Below, piece by piece: positions 24,849-34,241 of a stretch of 64,000 bases of DNA. Position 1 is the stretch's first letter; the number at the start of each line of letters is the position of its first letter. The notes beneath the pieces are model-generated. The model did not search any database. It was given only the letters and a program-made list of their open reading frames with translations, and was not told where the DNA came from. Position numbers and translations under genes: made by a program. This DNA comes from Bacteroidales bacterium (GTDB lineage: Bacteria > Bacteroidota > Bacteroidia > Bacteroidales > UBA932). Location of the stretch: contig JAFZRX010000010.1 of the NCBI GenBank assembly GCA_017619675.1, positions 16,415 to 80,414 of the forward strand. Direction: 5' to 3'.

Positions 24849-27680
24849 TTATTGAATCTCCTTGGCAGGACGTACTGAATAAGCATTGCTCTTGATGCCG
24901 TCCTGCATCGTACCTCCGTAATTGAACATAACGTTATAGTTGTCGCCGGATGCCTTTGAATTGATTAGATAGAAGGGGCCTGCATAAATGAGACCATTTG
25001 CTCTGAAACCGTGGTAGGGGAAGAGCATTTTCGGTCCACCGGCAGCAGTCGTATACAAAAGGTACCCAAGACCGTCTTCCGTCTCCGGATCCGGGGTGTT
25101 CCAACCGGAAGAAGCCGGACCGTTAGTGGTAAAGATGGAGAATGCCATATAATTGGGTACGCTGAAGCCCGGAGGACAGGGATCGTAGATAGATTTGACC
25201 ACTATTTTGTCCTTGTTCACATCAAAAACATAATCATGATAAGAATGACCATTTGAAGAGGTTTCCGTCACATCCCACAAGTTGTGCTGCTTGGAAGTTA
25301 CCCAGCCATACGAACTGCCACTAGTGTGGCAATATTGAATATGTGGATTCTGGATTCCATAGGACACATTTCCGGGAGAACTTGTCTGCTCCGTTGAATT
25401 GGAAATGGTTGTGTTGTTTTTCACTAAGGTATAGCCTGCAGGGGAGTAGGACTCCTTGTTGAAAGGATCCATAAGTTCGCCCTTCATTGGCAGGAACGGA
25501 TCCTTTCTGCCATACTGATAAAAGGTTGCGGAACCTATGAAGGTTCTGGTTGAGGTGGGGCCGGTCTGTGTAACGGCAAAAACGACAGCATCGGCATTAC
25601 CCTCGGTCTGGGTAACTTCTACAAAATATTTCCTTGGAGTATAGGAAAAATCGGTAATAACTTTTGTATCACACCATCCAAGATTGACTTTAAGCATCTG
25701 ATTGCTTGGAACTGTAGAACTGCGTGTTTCAACAGTCATGGTGCTAAGATCTGTGTCTGTAACCCAAATGTGCCAAGACCAGATGATGCGTTTCTCTCCA
25801 CTCTTTTCCCTGAGGGCAATGACTGCATTGCCCTGGCGGATGTTAGTATCATCTACATCAAATTTGATGTAAGGAACCGTCTTGGAAGTAGTCCCGTCCA
25901 ACTCTTTATATACGGCTGTAGTAGTAGGAGTGTCAACAACCTCGGCAGTGTTGATGAACAGTTTGTCACTTGTAACATCTTCCCAAACGATGACTGCCTC
26001 GACTTGATCTTCGGTCAGATGCGTATCATCAAGTATGTAAGGAGAAGTGATGCCTGTATTGAGATAATTCCTGAATCTGTGAAGGACGTAATAATTTTCA
26101 GAATCCCAGCCATTGCCCAAACCGTCGTAGTATGAGCCGACATTTAATCCGCTGGAAGGAACCTTTTCCCAATCTATGGCATTGCCATATACAAGAGGGA
26201 ACATATACCATCCGGCCTTGTCAACGACGTATGAGTTGGCTGTCTTGACTGTTCCACGGGGACTGGCCAGGTTGTTGATATCATAGAGCGCCAGGTCTTG
26301 AGGAGAGGCGGAAGTGGCTCCGTTGTTTCCTTTTCTCTTGAGGATAGCGATATGTTCATTAATTTCATTGAGTGTTTCAGTTTCTACTACTGACATTTCA
26401 CTGTAAGAACCTGTCAGAGTGAAAGGATCATCTGCACCCTGTTCGGGTGTGTGTGCGCCAACGAGCAGGGGTTCAAGCCAGTCAGGCAGGTCGGCGGACC
26501 ACTGCTCAAGATTGTTGCCGTCATCATCAGCAGGGGAGTAGCGGAATGTCATTGCAACTTCCTCTACATCAGCGCCTTTAGTCTTGTAAGATTTGATTGT
26601 CTTTGTGGCGGTGCCTGCCGTGGGGTCATCTCTTACCATATCGGTGCCGGGTTCTACTTCCTCAAGGGTGTAGGTCCAGCCGTCGCCGGGAACGCCCACG
26701 TTGGTGATGCGGTATTTCTTACCGGCCTCGAAGGTGATGAAGGTGTATTCAGTGGCTCCCTCCTCCTTGCGCTTGAGGGCAAGTTCCCTGGTGGAGTCGT
26801 CGGACAACGTGAACACCATTGAAAGGTTGGTCAGATTCTGCGGCAGTGCGAAGACAGTGAATGTTACGGGGCTGTCTGCAGTGACTGCGACATTTCCAAG
26901 GGAAACGTTAATGGCTGTCGCTCCGTTTGCTATGTTTGTAATGGTGCAGTTTGCGAGGTCATCGCTTATGGCTGCGGTGAAATCTCCCGCAATGACAGGA
27001 GAGTCAGCGTCATTGTCAGTCTTGAGGGTGAATGATTTCAGGGCGAGGCCTTCAGCCACGCTTGTGCCCACGGTGAACTCGAAGGTTGTCATGAGGGGCT
27101 TGAATCCCAGGTTGACATTGTTGCCCGGTGCGGCCTGGGTTGCGGCCCACATGAACGCGTAGTTCATATCGGGCTTGAAGACCTTGGAGCCGGATTCTGC
27201 GGTTACCACCTGGGTTGCAGGGATGGTAGCCGTGATCACGTTGCCGTTGAGGCTGACCTTGCTTGCGTCCGTAAAGTTCTCTGTATTGGGAGAAGGGTAA
27301 AGGGCGTAAATTGTGTGGGTGGCGTCTGAAAGCCAGGTGAGAGGGTTCCCGACGCTCTTCACCTTAGCGTTGCTGTTCTGCTGGTTGCTCGCGTCCGTCT
27401 CGTGGGATTCGACGCTGTAGTCACCGTTTTCCTTGGTGCTGGCGTCAACCTGCGCCCAGATGCGGAGGAGGTCCTCATCCACCCAGTTGATGCGTTCGTA
27501 CTTGGTCTCGTCGCCAAAGAATTCGCCGCTGTACTCGGTACGGGTGCCTATTCCGTTCTGGTAATAGGTGTTCGCGGTGAAGGTGATTGGCTTGCCTACG
27601 CCGGAGCCTTTTGAGAACTCGTTGAAGTCACAACTTGCCAGTGTGAACAGGGCGGCGAGGAGTAAAAATGTTTTTTTCAT
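24849..27680 (-). CDS. Large fimbrillin-family lipoprotein with C-terminal DPCPPGF domain (locus 1, first gene)
   Basis: About 943 residues from ATG 27680; the longer reading to 27719 would start upstream of the predicted transcription start. The lipoprotein signal is MKKTFLLLAALFTLASC (Cys at 17). The N-terminal Mfa-like domain is nearly the same as in the neighbouring gene. The C-terminal part has IVVKSIYDPCPPGFSVPNYMAF (about 829) and a Tyr/Gly-rich end, again like the Fibrobacter major-paralogous type. It is the first gene of the locus 1 operon, preceded directly by a consensus promoter, and unlike the other fimbrillin genes it has no 56-residue peptide before it. It may be an adhesive or tip protein; this is inferred from family and order. 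Confidence 0.85.
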   Translation of the reverse strand: MKKTFLLLAALFTLASCDFNEFSKGSGVGKPITFTANTYYQNGIGTRTEYSGEFFGDETKYERINWVDEDLLRIWAQVDASTKENGDYSVESHETDASNQQNSNAKVKSVGNPLTWLSDATHTIYALYPSPNTENFTDASKVSLNGNVITATIPATQVVTAESGSKVFKPDMNYAFMWAATQAAPGNNVNLGFKPLMTTFEFTVGTSVAEGLALKSFTLKTDNDADSPVIAGDFTAAISDDLANCTITNIANGATAINVSLGNVAVTADSPVTFTVFALPQNLTNLSMVFTLSDDSTRELALKRKEEGATEYTFITFEAGKKYRITNVGVPGDGWTYTLEEVEPGTDMVRDDPTAGTATKTIKSYKTKGADVEEVAMTFRYSPADDDGNNLEQWSADLPDWLEPLLVGAHTPEQGADDPFTLTGSYSEMSVVETETLNEINEHIAILKRKGNNGATSASPQDLALYDINNLASPRGTVKTANSYVVDKAGWYMFPLVYGNAIDWEKVPSSGLNVGSYYDGLGNGWDSENYYVLHRFRNYLNTGITSPYILDDTHLTEDQVEAVIVWEDVTSDKLFINTAEVVDTPTTTAVYKELDGTTSKTVPYIKFDVDDTNIRQGNAVIALREKSGEKRIIWSWHIWVTDTDLSTMTVETRSSTVPSNQMLKVNLGWCDTKVITDFSYTPRKYFVEVTQTEGNADAVVFAVTQTGPTSTRTFIGSATFYQYGRKDPFLPMKGELMDPFNKESYSPAGYTLVKNNTTISNSTEQTSSPGNVSYGIQNPHIQYCHTSGSSYGWVTSKQHNLWDVTETSSNGHSYHDYVFDVNKDKIVVKSIYDPCPPGFSVPNYMAFSIFTTNGPASSGWNTPDPETEDGLGYLLYTTAAGGPKMLFPYHGFRANGLIYAGPFYLINSKASGDNYNVMFNYGGTMQDGIKSNAYSVRPAKEIQ
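26655..27680 (-). repeat. Duplicated segment, copy 2 (N-terminal part of fimbrillin-like gene)
   Basis: Partner of the segment at about 23630-24650. The two differ mainly by scattered substitutions and small indels (for example around TSVAEGLALKSF), then diverge strongly downstream. Confidence 0.85.
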
Positions 27681-27716
27681 AATTTTGAGTTTGTGACGAA
27701 TTATCATTACAAACTG

Positions 27717-27748
27717 CAAAACTACTCAATATCAGGGCAATATGCAAC
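27717..27748 (-). promoter_or_regulatory. Promoter of fimbrial locus 1
   Basis: Read on the minus strand: GTTG (complement of 27745-27748), a 20-nt spacer, then TAGTTTTG (complement of 27717-27724), matching TTTG-N20-TAnnTTTG. Transcription would start near 27710, giving a leader of about 30 nt before ATG 27680. No flanking inverted repeats that would make it an invertible segment were found. Confidence 0.75.
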
Positions 27749-27763
27749 GATTTACCCGGTTTT

Positions 27764-28513
27764 TTAAAGGATGGTGAGGGAAACGGGGCAGTGGTCGGAG
27801 CCAAAGACGTCGTTGAGGATGTCTGCTTCGCAGACCTTTTCGCGGAGATTTTCGGATACCAGGAAGTAGTCGATGCGCCAGCCCACGTTCCTCTCGCGGG
27901 CGTTCATGCGGTAGGACCACCAGGAATACTTGGCCTCGCCGGGATGGAGGGAGCGCCAGGTGTCAACGAAGCCTGCGCCAAGCAGCTGAGTCATCTTGGC
28001 GCGCTCCTCGTCGGAGAAGCCGGCGTTCATGTGGTTGGTTGCGGGGTTCTTGAGGTCGATCTCTTCGTGGGCCACGTTCATATCGCCGCAGACGATTACG
28101 CCTTTGCGGGCCGCCAGGCCGCAAAGATAATCGCGGAAGGCGTCCTCCCATTCCATGCGGTAGGGGAGTCTGCGGAGGCCGTCCTGGGAGTTGGGGGTAT
28201 AGACGTTAACCAGGTAGAAATCAGGCATTTCCAGGGTGATGACGCGGCCTTCCGCATCGTGCTCGGGAATGCCTATTCCGTAGGTGACGCCAAGGGGGTG
28301 CTGACGGGTATAGATGGCGGTGCCGGAGTAGCCCTTCTTTTCCGCGTAATTCCAGTAGGACTCGTATCCCAGGAATTCCAGGTCCAGCTGACCGGCCTGC
28401 AGCTTGGTCTCCTGCAGGCATACGAAATCAGCGTCAAAGGCGTCAAAGATATCGGCGAAGCCCTTTCCGGCCACGGCCCTCAGGCCGTTCACGTTCCAAC
28501 TGATGAATTTCAT
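27764..28513 (-). CDS. xth: Exodeoxyribonuclease III / AP endonuclease
   Basis: 249 residues of the exonuclease III family, which cleaves DNA at abasic sites in base excision repair. Motifs are MKFISWNVNGLRA (start), CLQETKL (catalytic Glu, about 33-39), YTPNSQDGL (about 106-114), GDMNVAHEEIDL (about 142-153), a late WRIDYFLVS (about 218-226) and SDHCPV near the C terminus (about 241). It starts one base after the cysS stop, so it belongs to the flippase-cysS-xth run. Its stop lies 16 nt from the predicted -33 element of fimbrial locus 1. Confidence 0.95.
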   Translation of the reverse strand: MKFISWNVNGLRAVAGKGFADIFDAFDADFVCLQETKLQAGQLDLEFLGYESYWNYAEKKGYSGTAIYTRQHPLGVTYGIGIPEHDAEGRVITLEMPDFYLVNVYTPNSQDGLRRLPYRMEWEDAFRDYLCGLAARKGVIVCGDMNVAHEEIDLKNPATNHMNAGFSDEERAKMTQLLGAGFVDTWRSLHPGEAKYSWWSYRMNARERNVGWRIDYFLVSENLREKVCEADILNDVFGSDHCPVSLTIL

Positions 28514-28514
28514 A

Positions 28515-30041
28515 TTATTCCAGGGTCCACTCGGCCCCGTCCTTGGTGTCCTTTACTACAATGCCCAGTTTCTTGAGGCTGTCGCGGATGTGGTCCGAAG
28601 TGGCCCAGTCCTTTGCGGCCTTGGCGGCTGCGCGGCTCTCCAGGACCATGTCCATGAGGCCGGCGATCACGCTGTCCGCCTTGCCTCCGGAGGATTCCTC
28701 GTCGCGGAGGCCCAGCACGCCGAACACTATGTCGTCAAAGATCTGGGTCAGGGTGGCGATATCGCCCTTTGACAGCTGTATCTGCTTGTCTTTTGCGGAG
28801 TTGATCAGTTTGACGGCGGCGGAGATGTGCGCCAGCGCCACAGGGGTGTTCATGTCATCGCAGAGGGCTTCGTATATACCCTCGAAGATGGCCTTCACCT
28901 CCGGGTTGTCAGCAGGGCAGCTGTCCGGCGCAACGCCAAATCCGTACTCTTCATATGAGTACTCCGGCGCCTTGCGCCCTGCCAGCGCATAAAGGTCGCG
29001 GGCGGCCTGCATTACGCGTTTATAGCCTTTTTCAGCGGCTTGAAGGGCTTCGTTGGAGAAGTCCAGGGTCCCGCGGTAATGGGCCTGTAAAATGAAGAAA
29101 CGGACGGTCATGGGACCGTATGCCCTCTCCAGTTTTGGATGGTTGCCGCTGAACAGTTCCGGAAGGGTTATGAAGTTGCCCAGGGACTTGCCCATCTTCT
29201 GGCCGTTTATGGTGATCATGTTGTTGTGGACCCAGTAGCGGACGCCGCCGGTTCCGCGGCTGGCCACGTTCTGGGCTATCTCGCACTCATGGTGCGGGAA
29301 CATCAGGTCCATGCCGCCACCGTGTATGTCAAACTCGTATCCCAGATACTTCTCTCCCATCACGGAGCACTCCAGGTGCCAGCCCGGGAAACCCTCTCCC
29401 CAAGGGGAAGGCCATTTCATAATATGCTGGGGCTCAGCCTTTTTCCAGAGGGCGAAGTCGTAAGGGGCGCGCTTGTCGCCCTGGCCGTCCAGGGTGCGCG
29501 TGCCTTCCAGCGTGGCGTCAAGCGAGCGCCCTGACAGCACGCCGTAATGGTGGTCCTTGTTGTACTTCTCCACGTCGAAATAGATGCTCCCGTTGCTCTC
29601 ATAGGCGTAGCCCGATGCCAGGATCTTCTTCACCGCCTCTATCTGCTCCACGATGTGTCCGGACGCACGCGGCTCTATCGATGGCGGAGCCACGTTCAGC
29701 GCGCGCATGGCGTCGTGGTAGCGCAGAGTGTAACTCTGCACCACTTCCATGGGCTCCAGCTGCTCCAGGCGAGCCTTCTTCGCAATCTTGTCCTCGCCTT
29801 CGTCAGCATCGTGCTCCAGGTGTCCCACGTCCGTGATGTTGCGCACGTAGCGCACCTTGTAACCAAGGTGGCGCAGCAGTTTCTGCAGCACGTCGTAGGT
29901 TACGCCGGGGCGCGCGTGACCAAGGTGTGCGTCCCCGTAAACGGTGGGGCCGCACACGTACATTCCCACGCGCCCCTCGTTCAGGGGAGTGAACAGTTCC
30001 TTGCGCCTGGAAAGCGTGTTTGTCAGATAAAGAGCTCTCAT
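28515..30041 (-). CDS. cysS: Cysteinyl-tRNA synthetase
   Basis: 508-residue class I aminoacyl-tRNA synthetase. The HIGH signature appears as [12 protein letters not shown] (about 36-47) after [10 protein letters not shown], with the zinc-site residues WHLECSVMG (about 223) and HHECEIAQ (about 251). The KMSKS loop is [11 protein letters not shown] (about 280-290). The C-terminal DALR-like and anticodon domains are complete. It is preceded by the flippase-like gene with a 2-nt gap. Confidence 0.97.
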   Translation of the reverse strand: MRALYLTNTLSRRKELFTPLNEGRVGMYVCGPTVYGDAHLGHARPGVTYDVLQKLLRHLGYKVRYVRNITDVGHLEHDADEGEDKIAKKARLEQLEPMEVVQSYTLRYHDAMRALNVAPPSIEPRASGHIVEQIEAVKKILASGYAYESNGSIYFDVEKYNKDHHYGVLSGRSLDATLEGTRTLDGQGDKRAPYDFALWKKAEPQHIMKWPSPWGEGFPGWHLECSVMGEKYLGYEFDIHGGGMDLMFPHHECEIAQNVASRGTGGVRYWVHNNMITINGQKMGKSLGNFITLPELFSGNHPKLERAYGPMTVRFFILQAHYRGTLDFSNEALQAAEKGYKRVMQAARDLYALAGRKAPEYSYEEYGFGVAPDSCPADNPEVKAIFEGIYEALCDDMNTPVALAHISAAVKLINSAKDKQIQLSKGDIATLTQIFDDIVFGVLGLRDEESSGGKADSVIAGLMDMVLESRAAAKAAKDWATSDHIRDSLKKLGIVVKDTKDGAEWTLE

Positions 30042-30043
30042 AT

Positions 30044-31057
30044 CTATTTCTTTTTATTTACCGATAACAATATCAGGGAGAACACTCCCAGAATGATGAA
30101 TCCAAGCGCCTGCGTCTCGTGCGCCATTATGGCGTAGGTCATTCCATAGGAATCAGCCGCCAGTTTGTCTATTGCCATGATTCCCTGGAAATATACTGAC
30201 GACAGCGCGAACTGGATAATTGCGTGGAAGGTCCCGAATCCGCCCGGAGCCGGCAGCACGGAAGCCAGGCTTCCGATGAGCGTCAGGCACAGCGCGTCGG
30301 TCAACCCCAGCCCGCTGAACACCCCGCCCAGCGCGTTGATGGTGCACACGCTCTGCAGCCAGTACATGCTCCAGATCACTATGGTATAGAACACGAACAG
30401 CCACTTTCCCTTCATCCTGATGCAGCTGCCGAAGCCCTTCCACATTCCCAGCAGCAACTGGTATATCTTGGCGCACAGGCGCCCGAGGCCGTTGTCGCGC
30501 TTGCGGAGCAAAGCCACGGCGGCAACGAAGGCGCCTCCCGCCACCAACAGCAGCGCTATTATGAGCAGGAACGATGCGTTGAAACTGTCCCGCACCCATC
30601 CCGCGATGAATTCGCCGAAGCGTCCGCCTCCAAGAAGCAGGATCAGCAGGAATGTCGCGAACATGGAAACCAGGTCCCAGACCCGGTCCAGGGCCACCGT
30701 GCCCAGTACCTGGTCATACGGGGCCCCCGTCCCGGAGGTTATGACCCCGCACCTTACCAGTTCCCCTGAATACGGCACCGCCATGTTGGAAAGGTTGCCT
30801 ATGTTTACCCCGTGGAATGCGGTCATCCGCTTTATTGACGGGGCTATAGGCTTGATTGTCAGCCTCCAGCGCAGTGCGCGGAAGTACATTGCCACAAAAC
30901 CGGCAAGCAATGCCAGCAGGATGTAGGCCCAGTTGCAGGACTCCATAGCCTTTGCAAAACTGCTCCAATCCACCTTGCTGCAAGAGTATGCTATAAGGCC
31001 CCCCGCAAGGGCGAAGGACAGCACATACTTCAATATCTTTTTTACTTTGGAATCCAT
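30044..31057 (-). CDS. Flippase-like / lysylphosphatidylglycerol synthase-type membrane protein (UPF0104)
   Basis: About 337 residues starting at [11 protein letters not shown] (ATG 31057; an ATG four codons upstream is less likely). Seven to eight hydrophobic helices, with [12 protein letters not shown] (about 61-72) and [20 protein letters not shown] (about 86-105) typical of the LPG-synthase transmembrane/UPF0104 family, and [16 protein letters not shown] late in the protein. There is no soluble aminoacyltransferase domain, so it is a lipid or glycolipid transporter-like protein and not a true MprF. It is first in the run with cysS and xth. Confidence 0.85.
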   Translation of the reverse strand: MDSKVKKILKYVLSFALAGGLIAYSCSKVDWSSFAKAMESCNWAYILLALLAGFVAMYFRALRWRLTIKPIAPSIKRMTAFHGVNIGNLSNMAVPYSGELVRCGVITSGTGAPYDQVLGTVALDRVWDLVSMFATFLLILLLGGGRFGEFIAGWVRDSFNASFLLIIALLLVAGGAFVAAVALLRKRDNGLGRLCAKIYQLLLGMWKGFGSCIRMKGKWLFVFYTIVIWSMYWLQSVCTINALGGVFSGLGLTDALCLTLIGSLASVLPAPGGFGTFHAIIQFALSSVYFQGIMAIDKLAADSYGMTYAIMAHETQALGFIILGVFSLILLSVNKKK

Positions 31058-31086
31058 ATATCCCTGCAAATATACCGATTATTTGT

Positions 31087-31094
31087 TAACTTTG
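31087..31094 (+). promoter_or_regulatory. -7 element of the PfkB kinase gene
   Basis: TAACTTTG is a perfect TAnnTTTG element lying only 6 nt upstream of ATG 31101. The matching -33 position (about 31063-31066) reads CCTG, a weak fit. With this element transcription would start at or within a few bases of the start codon, so the mRNA is probably leaderless or nearly so. Confidence 0.55.
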
Positions 31095-31100
31095 ACCCCT

Positions 31101-32102
31101 ATGAAATCTATACTGGGGATAGGGAACGCCCTCACCGACATCCTAGCAATACTGCCTGACGACAGCCTCCTTCGGGAATTCCACCTTCCCAAGGGCAGCA
31201 TGCAGCATATTGACATGGAAACCGGTGACAAGATTTGGGCAAGGATCAAGGACATGGACGTCCATTACGTTGCGGGCGGGTCCGCCGCCAACACCATAAC
31301 CTGCACTTCCATCTTTGGAATGCCGTCGTACTACATTGGCAAGATAGGTGACGACGAGATAGGCCACCTCTACCAGAGCGACGAGGAGCAATACGGAGTG
31401 AAATGCACCCTCCTGCGCGGCAAGAACTCCACCGGAAAGTCCATAGTCTTCGTATCAGGCGCAAATGCGGAAAGGACCTTTGCCGTATGCCTTGGCGCCG
31501 CCCTTGAACTGGTTCCGGAAGACCTCAAGCCGGAGTATTTCCAGGGAAAGGATTACTTCCACATAGAAGGCTACCTGGTCCAGAACCAGGATGTGGTCCG
31601 CACGGCCGTGAAGATGGCCCGTGACGCCGGCTGCATCATCTCCCTGGACCTGGCCTCCTACAACGTGGTGGAATCCAACGAGGCCTTCCTCCATGACATA
31701 GTGGAGAAATACGTGGACATAGTCTTCGCGAACGAATCCGAATCCCGCGCCTTCACCCATCAGAGGGACCCGCGCAAGGCCCTTGACGAGATTGCCCGCT
31801 ACTGCGACATCGCCGTGGTCAAGATTGGCAAGGCGGGCAGCTGGGTCAAGGGCGGCGGCCAGGCCATCTTCATAGGGTCCTGGCCCGGCGAGGCCATTGA
31901 CGCCACCGGGGCGGGGGACACCTATGCCGCAGGCTTCCTCTACGCGCATTCCCTTGGAATGCCGCTGGAGGTGTGCGGCAAGGTTGGCAGCATCATCGCC
32001 GCCAAGGTGGTGGAGGTCATCGGAAGCAAGATAGACATCCCACGCTGGAAAGAAGCAAAAGAAGAGATCCGCGCGCTGCTGGCGGAATACACAAATAACT
32101 GA
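31101..32102 (+). CDS. PfkB-family carbohydrate/adenosine kinase
   Basis: 333 residues from ATG 31101 (MKSILGIGNALTDILA); the open frame reaches back to 30933 but that would cross the divergent flippase gene. PfkB signatures: GGSAANTITCTSIFG (about 56-70), GKIGDDEIG (about 76-84) and the C-terminal anion-hole motif DATGAGDTYAAGF (about 268-280) with the catalytic Asp. The overall pattern is that of the adenosine kinase/ribokinase-like proteins common in Bacteroidota; the true substrate cannot be fixed from sequence. It heads a + strand run with the next three genes. Confidence 0.9.
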   Translation: MKSILGIGNALTDILAILPDDSLLREFHLPKGSMQHIDMETGDKIWARIKDMDVHYVAGGSAANTITCTSIFGMPSYYIGKIGDDEIGHLYQSDEEQYGVKCTLLRGKNSTGKSIVFVSGANAERTFAVCLGAALELVPEDLKPEYFQGKDYFHIEGYLVQNQDVVRTAVKMARDAGCIISLDLASYNVVESNEAFLHDIVEKYVDIVFANESESRAFTHQRDPRKALDEIARYCDIAVVKIGKAGSWVKGGGQAIFIGSWPGEAIDATGAGDTYAAGFLYAHSLGMPLEVCGKVGSIIAAKVVEVIGSKIDIPRWKEAKEEIRALLAEYTNN

Positions 32103-32103
32103 T

Positions 32104-32670
32104 ATGCCAAATTTCGTTACCAAGTATCTGCGGGCAAAGAACTTGCGTGAAGCGTTGCTGCCGGTCCCCGTGCCGGAGGGAGAAGAAGTCCCGCAGCCTG
32201 TCCTGAGTAAAGAAGTAAAGAACGTGCTGGTGCTGGTAGATGTCACGGACCTCACCTGGAAAGACATCCGCAGCAAGGCCATGGAACTGTTCATCCGCAG
32301 GAGCATCACCGGCCAGGTGGTCTACATATATCCCGCAAAGGTTGACAAGAAGACCATCCTCACCACTCCGCCGGACCAGACCATAACAATGGCGGACATT
32401 TCCCGTTTCGGCAAGCCCGTAACGGACAAGATACCCCTCATAACCGGCCAGAAACCGGACGTCCTGATCAACCTGGTTCAGGAAACCAGTTTCCTCATGG
32501 AATACATAGTGCGCGTCTCCGGCGCCCGCTTCAAGATTGGCCGTCAGGAATTCGATCCAGTGGCCTATGACATGATCCTCAAGGATGCGGACGGCGAGCC
32601 CCTTTCCCCAATGGAAAGTTTCTGCGCCATAATTGAATATCTTGACAAGATGAAATGGAAAGTCTTGTAA
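32104..32670 (+). CDS. Conserved hypothetical protein, possibly DUF6913
   Basis: 188 residues, soluble. It begins one base after the kinase stop and overlaps the DUF368 gene by 16 nt. The middle has a Rossmann-like strand-helix order (VKNVLVLVDVTDLTWKDI at about 39-56, VVYIYPAK about 77-84, KPDVLINLVQETSFLMEYIV about 119-138) and an SGARFKIG stretch. I associate this with a Bacteroidota-specific uncharacterised family, DUF6913, but with limited certainty. No catalytic motif is seen. Cotranscription with DUF368 is clear from the overlap. Confidence 0.7.
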   Translation: MPNFVTKYLRAKNLREALLPVPVPEGEEVPQPVLSKEVKNVLVLVDVTDLTWKDIRSKAMELFIRRSITGQVVYIYPAKVDKKTILTTPPDQTITMADISRFGKPVTDKIPLITGQKPDVLINLVQETSFLMEYIVRVSGARFKIGRQEFDPVAYDMILKDADGEPLSPMESFCAIIEYLDKMKWKVL

Positions 32671-33518
32671 GCCATATAGTTACGGCGGTCAAAGGCTTCT
32701 TCATGGGGGCCGCTAACGTGGTTCCGGGCGTTTCCGGAGGCACCATAGCCCTCATTACCGGAATCTATTCCAGGATCATCCAGGCCCTGAACGCTGTTCT
32801 AAGCTGGGACACCTGGAAAGAACTCTTCCACGGAAACCTCAAGGGCTTCTGGAAGAAGATTGACGGCTGGTTCCTGCTGGCCCTCGGCGTGGGCATGGTG
32901 CTCAGCGTCTTCACGCTGGCAAAGCTGCTGGAATACTGCCTCGCCTCGTATCCCGTGGCCACCTGGGCTTTCTTCTTCGGGCTTATCCTGGCTTCGGCCT
33001 TCTTCATGCTCAAGGCCCTTAAAGGCTGGAAGGGCGCCGATGTGCTGTTCCTCCTTGCAGGCATCGCCCTGGGACTGCTGGTGTGCACGCTCACTCCATC
33101 GCAGACTCCTGACAACCTGTTCTTCATATTCCTGTGCGGAGCAATCGCCATTTGCACAATGATACTTCCGGGCATCTCCGGCAGTTTCATTCTGGTGGTG
33201 ATGGGCAAGTATGACTATATGATGGGCGCCGTGAGCAACCTGGACTGGCCCGTGCTGGCCGTCTTCGCCCTTGGCTGTCTCGCAGGCATCCTTGCATTCG
33301 CCAAGCTCCTGCACTGGCTACTCGCCCGCTGGGAGCGCCAGACCATGCTGGTGCTCACCGGCTTCGTCCTGGGCTCTCTGGTCAAGGTCTGGCCCTGGGC
33401 CAACGTCCCCGCTGGCTTGGACCCTCGCATCGGCTCCGCCGTCCTCTGGTGCTTCATCGGCATCGCCCTCATAGTAGGAATAGAACTTATTGGAAACAAA
33501 AAGACTAAAGACAAATAA
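32655..33518 (+). CDS. DUF368 polytopic membrane protein
   Basis: 287 residues with eight to nine hydrophobic helices. GFFMGAANVVPGVSGGTIALITGIYSRII (about 14-42) is the signature of DUF368, and MILPGISGSFILVVMGKYD (about 168-186) is its second repeat. Members of this family have been linked to recycling of undecaprenyl phosphate (the carrier for cell-wall precursors) across the membrane, so that role is probable here. The start overlaps the preceding gene. Confidence 0.92.
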   Translation: MESLVSHIVTAVKGFFMGAANVVPGVSGGTIALITGIYSRIIQALNAVLSWDTWKELFHGNLKGFWKKIDGWFLLALGVGMVLSVFTLAKLLEYCLASYPVATWAFFFGLILASAFFMLKALKGWKGADVLFLLAGIALGLLVCTLTPSQTPDNLFFIFLCGAIAICTMILPGISGSFILVVMGKYDYMMGAVSNLDWPVLAVFALGCLAGILAFAKLLHWLLARWERQTMLVLTGFVLGSLVKVWPWANVPAGLDPRIGSAVLWCFIGIALIVGIELIGNKKTKDK

Positions 33519-33541
33519 TCATAAAACAAAGAATCACAGCT

Positions 33542-34132
33542 ATGAAAAGGATTATTGCAGTATTGATTGGAATTATGCTCCTTGGAGCCCCCGCGCTCAA
33601 GGCTCAGCAGTACAACGACGGCCCCCGCAATGACATCAACGTGTCTTACGGTTACATCACCATCCCGCAGATGGCCGCTGTCCTTGGTGGCGTATTTGTA
33701 GCGGCGTTCTCACTTGGCAATGCAGCCCCTTCAGAAATCTACAGCACCGGATCCATCCAGCTGGAATATCTCCACAGGACAAACAACTGGCTGTGGCTCG
33801 GACTGGGAGCCTCAGGAGAGAAGGATACCCTGGTTATAGACACCAAGGACTCCGATGGCAATGTCACCGGCAGCAGCAACACGGACATCCTCACGGCCAG
33901 CGTATTTGGAACCGCCAAGGCCAACTGGCTCCGCAGGCGCAAGATGGCAATGTACACCAAGTTGTCAGGAGGCGTCTTCACCACCTTTGACAAGGAAGAC
34001 CCCAGCCTGTCACCAAGTTTCCAGCTCAGCCTCCTCGGCCTTGAGGCCGGCGGCGAGAACTTCCGCGGCTTCGTTGAGCTTGGCGTGGGCATGCACGGCA
34101 TCCTTTCAGGCGGTTTCAAGTACCTTTTTTAA
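33542..34132 (+). CDS. Small outer-membrane beta-barrel protein
   Basis: 196 residues. The signal peptide MKRIIAVLIGIMLLGAPALKAQ ends at about 22. The mature part has alternating amphipathic strands (SIQLEYLHRTNNWLWLGLGASG, KMAMYTKLSGGVF, FQLSLLGLEAGG, FRGFVELGVGMHGI) and ends in an aromatic residue (FKYLF), as outer-membrane barrels do. There are too few strands for a porin-size channel; it resembles the OmpW/PagP-size class. Function unknown. It is the last gene of the PfkB-DUF368 run, 23 nt after DUF368. Confidence 0.75.
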   Translation: MKRIIAVLIGIMLLGAPALKAQQYNDGPRNDINVSYGYITIPQMAAVLGGVFVAAFSLGNAAPSEIYSTGSIQLEYLHRTNNWLWLGLGASGEKDTLVIDTKDSDGNVTGSSNTDILTASVFGTAKANWLRRRKMAMYTKLSGGVFTTFDKEDPSLSPSFQLSLLGLEAGGENFRGFVELGVGMHGILSGGFKYLF

Positions 34133-34155
34133 GCAAAAGTTAACCGTCATTTTAC

Positions 34156-34176
34156 AAAAAAAGGCCCCGACGGGCC
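34156..34176 (-). terminator. Terminator downstream of the recombinase remnant
   Basis: On the minus strand, GGCCCGTCGGGGCC folds into a five-pair GC stem followed by seven T. It would end transcription from the recombinase pseudogene at 34242-35372. On the + strand it is followed by A residues, so it is not an intrinsic terminator for the barrel gene. Confidence 0.65.
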
Positions 34177-34241
34177 AAAAAATAAGGTTCAAATCCGAGG
34201 GGAATTCAAACTGAAGTAAAAATTGGCATCGATCCGGAATT

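Noticed and set aside
27680-27764. An invertible promoter at fimbrial locus 1
   Set aside because: A consensus promoter is present, but no inverted repeats flank it.
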